A stretch of 64,000 bases of DNA, from positions 178,668 to 242,667 of the forward strand of contig NZ_SJSN01000010.1 in NCBI RefSeq assembly GCF_004331675.1. The letters are read 5' to 3'. Position numbers and translations under genes: made by a program. This document shows, piece after piece, positions 25,186-34,500 of the stretch (position 1 is its first letter; every line of letters begins with the position of its first letter). The stretch comes from Pedobacter frigidisoli (GTDB taxonomy: Bacteria > Bacteroidota > Bacteroidia > Sphingobacteriales > Sphingobacteriaceae). Below the pieces are notes generated by a model. The model saw only the letters and a list, made by a program, of their open reading frames with translations, made no database searches and was not told where the DNA came from.

Positions 25186-26376
25186 TTAATTTACTTGCGG
25201 ATTGCTATTACCGGATTTTGCAGAACCAAAATTAAAGAGTAAGCTAAATCTAAGCGTATTGGCCAGGGGGCTTTGCTGGGTACTGGCAACCAGGTAGGAA
25301 AGATCAATATTGAATACATTATACCTCAGGCCGGCACCTAAAGTAAAGTAACGTGAATCGCCCTTTTGTGGACTTTCATAATTATATCCTGCCCTCAAGG
25401 CAAATTGCTTATTGTATCTATATTCTATTCCTGTAGAGATTCCGACTTCTTTCAGCTCCTCGCTAAATCCTCCTGGTGCATCGCTAAAAGATCCAAAGAT
25501 GCCAGCCGGCACAGATCTATTGGGATCTTTTCCGCTCTGTATTGTACCATCTGCATTGTAGATTGGCTGGGTAGGAACCAATAGTTTGTTAAAATCCAGA
25601 GCAAAGGTAAATTCACTGAAACTATCGATCAAAAATGTTGAAGCCCCACCGAATTTGAAATTGGTGGGTAGAAAGTAACTTGTACCACCTGAGGAATAAC
25701 TCATTTTCGTCCCGATATTGGAGATATTTGCGCCAATGGAAAGTATCGCATCAGTATTTAAGAACTGTGTATTGGTTTTATAGATCCCCGAGACATCTAC
25801 GGCTACCGCTTGTCCTGCAGCACTCTGTTGAGTTGTACCGAAGAGTCCAGAGGAGAGGTTAGATCGAACGTACCTCAAGGTTGTGCCCAATGCAAATTCC
25901 TCGCCAAAGCTTCTTACAAAAGAGGCATCAAGGGCCAATTCACTAGGACTAAAACTTCCCAGATCCTGCTGATTTTCGTCTATTATATTTATGTTTCCCA
26001 AAGAGAAGTACCGCATAGCTGCAGCAATGGTATTTCGATCGTCGAGTTTATAGTAAGCTGTCAGGTAAGCCAGATTGATATCCGGGACCAGGTTCTTTAA
26101 CCATGGGCTATAGGATACCCCAAAACCATAATCTTCTTTGATGTAGGCGAGCTTGGATACGTTGATGCTAGAGCTATTGGCATCTCCATCAACTGCAACA
26201 CCTGCATTTCCCATGCTTCCCGCACGCGCATCAGGTGTGATCAATAAAAATGGTACAGCTGTAACGATGTTATTCGATTGTCTACCGTTGGTTTGCGTCT
26301 GGGCATCAACGCCCAAAAAAGAGAGGAACAGCGTAGATAGCGTAATTGTTGCTTTCGGGAACAAGCTTTTAAACAT
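25186..26376 (-). CDS. porV: PorV-like type IX secretion outer-membrane protein
   Basis: A 396-residue beta-barrel protein. The ATG at 26376 is preferred to the TTG two codons earlier. The signal peptide ends near GVDAQ (about 26). The mature start IVTAVPFLLITPDARAGSMG and the following NAGVAVDGDANSSSIN are typical of the PorV/LptO family (FadL-like barrel). PorV carries T9SS cargo from the translocon to the attachment complex. It lies divergent to two giant cargo genes, which suggests a functional link. Whether it is the cell's main PorV or a locus-specific paralog cannot be told from this window. Confidence 0.85.
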   Translation of the reverse strand: MFKSLFPKATITLSTLFLSFLGVDAQTQTNGRQSNNIVTAVPFLLITPDARAGSMGNAGVAVDGDANSSSINVSKLAYIKEDYGFGVSYSPWLKNLVPDINLAYLTAYYKLDDRNTIAAAMRYFSLGNINIIDENQQDLGSFSPSELALDASFVRSFGEEFALGTTLRYVRSNLSSGLFGTTQQSAAGQAVAVDVSGIYKTNTQFLNTDAILSIGANISNIGTKMSYSSGGTSYFLPTNFKFGGASTFLIDSFSEFTFALDFNKLLVPTQPIYNADGTIQSGKDPNRSVPAGIFGSFSDAPGGFSEELKEVGISTGIEYRYNKQFALRAGYNYESPQKGDSRYFTLGAGLRYNVFNIDLSYLVASTQQSPLANTLRFSLLFNFGSAKSGNSNPQVN

Positions 26377-26726
26377 TTTCAAAATTAAGAATTAAATAAT
26401 TAAAGTAAGATCTGAAATAGTTAATAATAGTTGTTAAATCGTCCAAAGTTGTTAATTGTCCATAATCGACCCATAACATATTCTTTAGTCAATTCTCGCA
26501 GGGGGTAATGTTTAGGAACTATCCATTTACAGGAACCACATGAGGCATCCACAGGTAGTCTAGCCTTTATTAGGTCGTATCAAGTGGCTAATTGTCATGT
26601 ATATGTTTGTATAGCGTTAAAATCATTCAAATGTATTGATAAATGTCAAATTAATACTACGTATTTTTTCAGTTTTTATTTCTTTTCTCTTTCTTTGCAC
26701 TGCCATCAAGCAAACGTCTTTCTTAT
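26377..26726. other. Divergent intergenic region between the PorV-like gene and T9SS cargo
   Basis: 350 bp, AT-rich, with no open frame of note. It must hold the promoters of both divergent units. On the + strand a TTTCTTTG sequence shortly before the cargo start is one mismatch from the TAnnTTTG box, but no clear -33 element goes with it. I see no strong repeat or hairpin. Confidence 0.35.
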
Positions 26727-29700
26727 ATGGGTAACAAAATTACGCTAACTCTTATTATTTTATTTTTTTCTGTTAGATTTACCCTCGCCCAGAACATTAC
26801 GATAACAAATTCACTAGGTGGAACCTATTGTGCTGGCTCAAACTTCACCGTTTCTTTTAGCATCACCGGTTCTGTCTGGTACTCCGATAATAAGTTCAGT
26901 ATCCAGCTCTCGGATGCCAATGGCACTTTCCCTGCAGACAATTCCTCTAGGCTCATTGGCAATATCCAGCAAATGAGTGGTGGAACGATTGTAGGTACAA
27001 TACCAAAAGCGGCCCTTTCAGGAAGCACTTATAGGGTGAGGGTCGTCTCGTCCAATTCGGTTCAGTATTCATTATCCTCAGGCGCTATTACCATAAACAG
27101 TATGGCTTCACCGCCGACAGTTTCTACGCCGGTAAACTATGCTCAATGTTCCAGTGCGTCTCCTTTATCTGCTACTCCCTCAGCCGGGGGGACATTAATT
27201 TGGTTGGATTCAACCAATGGTTCGGTCGGGGGAACATCAGATTTCCTTGCCGCCACATACGTTGAGGGATTTACCACGAATCCAAGTTCGAATAAGGCTA
27301 TGACATTTAGGACCATAGCTGCTAATGTTACAATTACCTCAGTTGACTTTACCATCCCCGCCAATCAGGCTGTAAACAACCTGGTCCTTGGCATATTTAA
27401 TGCTCAAGGCAGTCTTCTTGCCTCCTCTACCACCACAACCTCTCAGACTGCTGGATCGACGCCGATCAAGATTAATAATGTATTTAATTACGTAATCACA
27501 AGCCCTGGGAACTACATGATAGGGATTGTCTCTGGACTAGGGAATCTGGGTAAGGACCCATCAAATTCCTACCCCATCAATGAGGCCTCCAATTCCGTTA
27601 GCATCACCGGTACGACGATAAATGGAGAGCGTGTATTCAATAACGTCGTCTTTAATTTGGGCAGTGGTAGTAATGTTGCGCCAACACCTGCCACTACAAC
27701 ATTTGGGAGCAAGATATATTATGTAAAGCAGATACTCGGTGGCTGTAGCAGTGATGCCTCCGCAGTAATTGTTAATATAGCCGCGCTCGCAAAACCTACT
27801 GTCACAACACCGATCAGTTATACCCAATTCGCTTCCGCAATACCCCTTAGTGCCATGGCCTTATCGGGGGCTTCCCTGTACTGGTCCAGTTCACTTAACG
27901 GATCCTATACATCCACGCCCATCACTCCATCTACATCAGTAATTGGTACCTCGGTCTTTTATGTCAAACAGATGCTGGGGAGTTGTCTGAGTGATGCGGA
28001 ATCGATCACGGTTAACATTACCAATATTGCTCATCCAACAGTGGTTAGCCCTGTCAACTATTGTCTGAATTCAGGCGCATCACCATTGACCGCAACGACC
28101 ACGGTACCGGGAGCAGTACTTAATTGGTATACTGAGGCGACAGGTTCTACCTCGATTGGAGGGACAAACACCTATACCAATACGCAGTATGCCGACAATA
28201 CCCACAATAATAAGGCGCTGAAGTTTACTACCCTAAAGGCAAATGTTACGGTTGTTTCCGTGGATTTCTTTATTCCACAGGACCAGACCGTGTCCAACGT
28301 GAGACTTGGTATATATACATCTACAGGAACACTTTTATCACAATCCCTGCAAACCATTAGCCAGTCTGCTCCAAATGGAAGTGGAGCGGTTAGGATTACT
28401 GCCCAATTTGATTATCAGATCAGTTCTGCCGGTGACTATCTGATAATGTTGTCCCAGGGAGGCGGTAACTTTGGTTCGGGAAGTGCTGGATCCTATCCGC
28501 TAACGGAGCCCAGCAATAGAGTCTCCATTACCGGCTTCAATAATGGCAATCTGTTCAATAATCTGACCTTTAAGTCTACACCGGTTCGTTTGTCAGCCGC
28601 CCCAATACCTTTAACATCAGTCGCTGGCACAACCAGTTATTATGTTACGCAAAGCTTGAGCGGTTCAGAAAGCGCTGTTTCAACTATCAATGTAATCATT
28701 AGCAACACGGCCAGTCCCACGGTAAGTGGAACAACTCCGGCCAGCAGGTGCGGGACTGGATCTGTAACATTATCTGCGAGCATTTCGGCAGGTAGTGCAA
28801 ATTGGTATTCATCATTAAGCGGAGGCACCCTATTATATACAGGACTTAGTTATAATATCAATAATCTATCCGTTACTACGACCTATTTTGTTCAGGCCAC
28901 AAATGGTAGCTGTAGCTCAGAACGGGTGCCTGTGACTGCGACAATTTCGACAAATACCTGGACGGGCGCGGTAAGTAAGGTATGGTCTAATGCCGGAAAC
29001 TGGAACTCCTGTGGAATTCCCGGTGTAGGGGCCTCAGTAATAGTTCCGGTGGTTACAAACTACCCTGAGCTTGATGTGGATGTTACCCTCGCCAACCTGG
29101 AGTTGCAGGCTAGTGCCAGAATCTATATCAATGGAAAGACCCTTACTCTTGGAGTCGCTAACATTTCCTCCTCCCTAACCGGAGCGGGGACAATATCCGG
29201 AACTTCCGGGAGCTCATTGGTAATCAATGGACAATATAGCCCCACCTTAAGATTTGACCAGTCAACCCCGGGGGTAACCAACACCTTGAGAAACATCACT
29301 GTCAATACCTCCGGGCAAAGCCTCACCTTGGCCAATGCGCTAAACGTTACCGAGCTGGTCAATGTGAGTGCCGGTACGCTTGTCTCGGCCGGATTATTAA
29401 CACTAAAGTCCACTAGTGTGCTAAGCGCGAATATTGGAACACTATCCGCCGGAGCTGATATTACGGGTATTGTCAACATTGAATCCTATTTCCATGGTGG
29501 GCTCAATGGAAGCACCCCACTGCAAAACTATTGGAGGGGTACCCGAATGGTTTCCTCACCGATTAATGATGCTACCCTTGCAAATAAGACTTTCAAACAG
29601 TTGCAAAACTTTATGATTATCACCGGTGCAGGCAGTAGTAGTAATGGGTTTGACCCAGGAAACTACCAAAGGCCAAATGCAACGACGGTAACCAGGTTTA

Positions 29701-31265
29701 ATGAGGTTCCCAGTAAGCAGGCCTTCACCGAGCTAGCCAACATACACGAATCCTCTGCCCCTGGAGACGGCTTCTTTCTTTTCTTTAGGGGGGACAGGAC
29801 AAACTATCAGGTAACCAATGGCTTTGGTATCTTATCAAGGATAGATGCACCAAATCTTGTCTATGCGGTAGCCGATCCGGTTACGGTGACCTACTCCGGC
29901 CCGATCAACAAGGGAACGATCACCAAGAGCGTCACCAATAGTGCCAATATTGGGGATGCCTACAATGGATACAATGTTATAGGCAACCCATATCCCTCGG
30001 CACTTGATTTTAGCAAGCTCCTGGCTACTAATAGTGGCAAGATTGATGATTTCGCGATAGTAATCAAGCCGGGTGGGGGACAGGTAACACACTCGGGCGG
30101 CTATTCGACTATTGGATGGACTGGCTTTGTGCAGGCGGGACAGGCATTTTATGTTAAGGCATTGACCAACACCACCCTCTCATTCTTAGAAACGCATAAG
30201 GCCGGATCGATAGCCACGCCTGCGCGGCTTCTCTCCACCCCTAATGGTAGTCTGGATCAGGTCAAACTGATGGGCGCTAACAATAGTGTTTTGGCTGATG
30301 CCTCGACCAGCCTGCGAATGGAGCTGGCAAACGCTATCGATAAGGAGGATGTGGTAGTTGTTTTTCAAAAAGGGAACTCAGGTAGTTATGGCGGATATGA
30401 CGCTCTACATGGTGCAGCGAGTATAGTTGAGCTATCCACCCTTAGCGAGGATGGTGAGAGCCTGGCCATAAATTTTATGCCCGAGGTCAAAGATGTCAAA
30501 CAGGTCAGGTTGTTTGTCAATAATAACGAGACGGGTTTGGTAAAGCTTAAGTTTACTGACCTTAATGCGGTCTATGACCATAGGCTCTACCTGATTGACA
30601 ATTTTCTGAACAAGAAAATCAATGTTCTCGAGGATGCGGAATATAGTTTTACGATTGACAAGAGCCAGCCGACTAGTTTTGGCAGCAGTAGGCTTGTTTT
30701 GGTATTGGAGCCCGAAACCTTTCCCTTTAAGCTCACCAGCTTTCAGGCGGATAAGTCCGGGACGTCGGCCAGCTTGCAATGGCAGGTTCAGAATGAAAAG
30801 CTAGGGATAGCCTATGAGCTGGAGAGATCGGCGGATGGAAAAGAATTTTCAAGGTTGCGATCAGTTAATGGTTCCTTCAACGGCTCGGGTTACGGTACCT
30901 ATACCCAGGTGGATTCGCAGCCTTTTACCGGAGTAAACTACTACAGGATCAAGCTTGTAGAAAAAACTGGACGGATTACTTACAGTTCGGGAGAAACGCT
31001 GGATTTTACCAGACGAAACTTTAATGGAAGCTTATTCCAGGTCTATCCTACTATCACTGACAATCTTTTAACCATAGAGTTGGACCCCGCAATCAAGGAT
31101 TACAAAATAGCTGTCTCTATTCTTAACATGTCAGGGGCATCCGTTATGAGCAATTCCAGCCTCGAGCAGCGTGTTGGCGAGCTTTCTTCCGGAGTTTATA
31201 TCGTTGTGGTTCGCGATGCGCAAAACGGCGCCAAGATTGGAGCCTCAAAATTTATCAGGAAATAA
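26727..31265 (+). CDS. Giant T9SS-exported surface protein with nested Ig-like repeats
   Basis: A 1512-residue protein with a signal peptide ending near TLAQ (about 22). Residues about 110-660 contain Ig-like repeats starting with TTP or SPVNY and ending in YYVKQ-type strands with CSSDA. Two of these (starting about 135 and 436) carry an inserted domain of roughly 130 residues with NNLVLGIF / SNVRLGIY strands; a third (about 355-432) lacks it. Another Ig-like repeat (about 660-740) follows. A WSNAGNW repeat (about 752-760) precedes a beta-rich segment. The C-terminus (about 1430-1512) is a type A T9SS sorting domain with VYPTITDN, VSILNMSG and SGVYIV. It likely works in adhesion or as a surface layer; no enzyme motif is seen. 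Confidence 0.85.
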   Translation: MGNKITLTLIILFFSVRFTLAQNITITNSLGGTYCAGSNFTVSFSITGSVWYSDNKFSIQLSDANGTFPADNSSRLIGNIQQMSGGTIVGTIPKAALSGSTYRVRVVSSNSVQYSLSSGAITINSMASPPTVSTPVNYAQCSSASPLSATPSAGGTLIWLDSTNGSVGGTSDFLAATYVEGFTTNPSSNKAMTFRTIAANVTITSVDFTIPANQAVNNLVLGIFNAQGSLLASSTTTTSQTAGSTPIKINNVFNYVITSPGNYMIGIVSGLGNLGKDPSNSYPINEASNSVSITGTTINGERVFNNVVFNLGSGSNVAPTPATTTFGSKIYYVKQILGGCSSDASAVIVNIAALAKPTVTTPISYTQFASAIPLSAMALSGASLYWSSSLNGSYTSTPITPSTSVIGTSVFYVKQMLGSCLSDAESITVNITNIAHPTVVSPVNYCLNSGASPLTATTTVPGAVLNWYTEATGSTSIGGTNTYTNTQYADNTHNNKALKFTTLKANVTVVSVDFFIPQDQTVSNVRLGIYTSTGTLLSQSLQTISQSAPNGSGAVRITAQFDYQISSAGDYLIMLSQGGGNFGSGSAGSYPLTEPSNRVSITGFNNGNLFNNLTFKSTPVRLSAAPIPLTSVAGTTSYYVTQSLSGSESAVSTINVIISNTASPTVSGTTPASRCGTGSVTLSASISAGSANWYSSLSGGTLLYTGLSYNINNLSVTTTYFVQATNGSCSSERVPVTATISTNTWTGAVSKVWSNAGNWNSCGIPGVGASVIVPVVTNYPELDVDVTLANLELQASARIYINGKTLTLGVANISSSLTGAGTISGTSGSSLVINGQYSPTLRFDQSTPGVTNTLRNITVNTSGQSLTLANALNVTELVNVSAGTLVSAGLLTLKSTSVLSANIGTLSAGADITGIVNIESYFHGGLNGSTPLQNYWRGTRMVSSPINDATLANKTFKQLQNFMIITGAGSSSNGFDPGNYQRPNATTVTRFNEVPSKQAFTELANIHESSAPGDGFFLFFRGDRTNYQVTNGFGILSRIDAPNLVYAVADPVTVTYSGPINKGTITKSVTNSANIGDAYNGYNVIGNPYPSALDFSKLLATNSGKIDDFAIVIKPGGGQVTHSGGYSTIGWTGFVQAGQAFYVKALTNTTLSFLETHKAGSIATPARLLSTPNGSLDQVKLMGANNSVLADASTSLRMELANAIDKEDVVVVFQKGNSGSYGGYDALHGAASIVELSTLSEDGESLAINFMPEVKDVKQVRLFVNNNETGLVKLKFTDLNAVYDHRLYLIDNFLNKKINVLEDAEYSFTIDKSQPTSFGSSRLVLVLEPETFPFKLTSFQADKSGTSASLQWQVQNEKLGIAYELERSADGKEFSRLRSVNGSFNGSGYGTYTQVDSQPFTGVNYYRIKLVEKTGRITYSSGETLDFTRRNFNGSLFQVYPTITDNLLTIELDPAIKDYKIAVSILNMSGASVMSNSSLEQRVGELSSGVYIVVVRDAQNGAKIGASKFIRK

Positions 31266-31474
31266 CTCGGTTCATCAAAGGGCCGGATCAATCATGATAG
31301 CATCATAGTGTAAACAATCAGTTCGAGGGCTCTGCTACTTAATGTAAGTGCCAGGTCTTGATGGTTAAACTTGAATAGGTCGATTTTTTAGTGACCAATC
31401 CTACAACTGTTAGATTAGCAATTATATAGCCGAATAAACTTTGTCTTAAAGTTCTTTATATCAGCTTAAAATAG

Positions 31475-31482
31475 TATTTTTG
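31475..31482 (+). promoter_or_regulatory. Possible -7 box for the second T9SS cargo gene
   Basis: TATTTTTG fits the TAnnTTTG consensus and lies 35 bp before the chosen ATG. No -33 TTTG is at the usual distance (the nearest is at 31440), so the promoter is uncertain. Confidence 0.3.
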
Positions 31483-31517
31483 CATAAATCTCCATCCCGT
31501 TGAGTTATTTCCCGTTC

Positions 31518-34500
31518 ATGAATAAAACTGCAGTTAGTTATCGCATAAGATTATTCTTATCGATAGTATTTTTGTTCTCAGCGATAGCTGCATCAGCGCA
31601 GAGTATAAACAATTATAGCTTTTCGCAGAGTTCTTCTACTTATATCGCCCTGACTGGTGCTACCAACGCTACTGGCTTGGTAGGAAGTTTAGATGATGGT
31701 CTCTATCAAAACATCCCCATTGGGTTTGATTTCTGGTATATGGGGAATAGGTTCACGAGCATCTCTGCAGGCACCAATGGCTTTTTGAGCTTTGACCTTA
31801 TAAATACTGGAGATAACTATCATGTTACAAATAATCTTGCTACCAGCCTCCAGCGGAATGTACTCGCTCCGCTATGGGATGACCTTGCATTGAATACCAC
31901 TACTGCTGTTAGCTATTTTTTGACAGGTGCAGTTGGGAGTCGAACATTCACGATTCAATATACCAACGTTAAATGGCGGTTTGATGCAGCCGTAAACATG
32001 GCCTTTCAGGTGAGATTATATGAGGCAAATGGTGAAATTGAGTATAATTATAGCCCACCCAATGCCACCGCTGCATCGGCTGCTTCTGCATCGATTGGAA
32101 TAAGTGCTGCAAATGGCATCTTTCAATCCCTGAACGCAACTACAAATACTGCTGCGGCCAGTTCGGCTGCTGAAACAACTACCTTAAGTGTAAAGCCTGC
32201 TGTGAATCAGCGCTACAGCTTTATTCCGGTGTCTCCCAATCTGCCGACTTCTGCAGTCTATAGTGCGATCTCCACCACCAGTATGACATTGAACTGGACA
32301 GATGTGGCCAATGATAATGGTTACGTAATATACCGCTCCACTGACGGCACTAACTATAACATCGAGCTTACCACCGCCGCCAACGCTAATTCATATACGG
32401 CCACAAATCTGAATCCCAATACAACATATTATTGGCGAATCTATACATTGAGGGAATCATTAAGTAATGGTTTTCTTCAATTCCCGGCCCAGTCTACAAG
32501 TTTTTTGTTTGCTTATCCCTTTACCGGAAATGCGAATGATGTAGGAGGGTCTAACAATAATGGCACCGTTCAAGGTACGAACGGAGGAGCAGCTTCATTA
32601 ACCAATGACAGGTATGGGAGCGTCAATAGTGCCTATCAGTTTGACGGGATAGATGATAACATCACCACCACAACTGCAATGGCCGGCCCTCAGGTTTTCT
32701 CCATTAGTATATGGTTCCGGACTAGTGTTGCAGGTGGTAAGTTAATTGGTTTTGGTGGTAATCAATCGGGATCAAGTGGTTCATACGATCGGCATATCTA
32801 TATGGACAATGCCGGGAAAGTCTATTTCGGGGTCTATCCTGGACAAACGAAAACACTCAATTCTTCTGCTTCACTTAACGACAATGTGTGGCACAATGCA
32901 ATTGCCACCTTATCATCATCGGGCATGAAGCTTTATATAGATGGGGTACTCCAGGGAACTGATGCCACCGTGACAAGCGCCCAGGTGTATACGGGATATT
33001 GGAGGATAGGTTATGACAATACAAACGGTTGGCCGAGTACGCCTACAAACTGGTATTTTACCGGTGCGCTGGATGATATCCAGGTAACCAATTATGAGCT
33101 GAGTAATGCCGAAATTGCATCGCTGAGTTCGACTGCTTATCGGAATTATGGTTATACGCTTCCAGTAACCCTTAATACCACCTCCATCGTTTCGGGCACC
33201 CAGACAAATTTTCCGTATCTGATCTCCATTACCGATGATAACCTAAAGCAGGTTGGCTCCTGCGATTTGACGGTTTCCAATCCTGTCTTTGGAAAAGTGA
33301 CCTCTCCTGTAGGAAACGATATCGCATTTACCGATGAGTTTGGAGCGGCATTAAGCTTTGATGTGGAACAGTATGTTCCGGCCACTGGATCGCTTCTGGC
33401 TTGGGTAAAGCTTCCCTATGTTTCAAGTACCATAAATAAAAAGATCAATATACTCATCGGAAATCCTTCCGCGACTGCAAATAATAGTTCAACCACTTGG
33501 AGCACCGATTATAAGGCCGTTTTTCATTTTAAGGAATCAGCTTATTCGGGAACCACGACTGATGCTACCTCCACAGCCCTTGTTGGAACAACAGTCGGGA
33601 TGACCTCCGCAAATCTGGTGACAACTGGCAAGGTTGGAAACGCTTATACCTATAACGGGTCCACTCAACAGATAAATGTTGCTGCGAACGCAGTTTATGC
33701 AATTACTGGACCGGCGTATACCATCTCTGCCTGGATTAATGTGGGAAGCACCGCACCTGATCAAAAAGTGGTAACAAATCAGGAGATTGAATCAGCGGCT
33801 GATGTGGTACCAAACGATCCAAGGAAGGGAGGCTACAAGATAGGCCTTTATAACTTGATTCCAGAGTCAGAGAATCGAGTAGCTGGAGGTATTACCTATA
33901 GCAACAGACAAACTTATCCAAATGTTGCTGGTAATGCGACAACGCTTGCAATCGGAAGCTGGTATTATGTACAAAGTGTTTTTTATGGAAATATTGTGGT
34001 GACCTATGTAAATGGGGTAGAGAGACAGCGTCGTGTGAATTCCATTGCAGCCTCAACAGGCAGGAATCTATTCATTGGAGTAGGAGAGGGTGGTAATAAA
34101 TACTGGTTCAATGGGCTTATCGATGAGGTTAGGGTCTCTGATGTCGCAAAGTCTACAAGCTGGTTGTTGACAGAATATCAGAACCAAAATAGCCCCGGAT
34201 CACTAACAAAGGGTACCGTTGCCGCTAACCTCAGCGTGGCCTCAACCTATCCAGGATTAATCTATTCCTTCACTGGTGTTACCTCAAGTTTTCCTGGAAC
34301 TAGCTGGACCAATACCATTACCAATGTCACCGGAGCGCCTACTGGTAACTTTGCAACAGTGATTATTCCTGCTGGTAAATCCCCAATACTAAGTGCTGCA
34401 CAAAGTGTTTATGCCATATCCATCGCCTCTGGATCTACTCTGGCCCTATCGGGTAATACCTTGAATGTGGCCTGTAATGTTTACAATAATGGCCAGATAC

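Noticed and set aside
26400..26720. Possible sRNA or repeat in the PorV/cargo gap
   Set aside because: I found only AT-rich sequence and no convincing stem, repeat or promoter pair.
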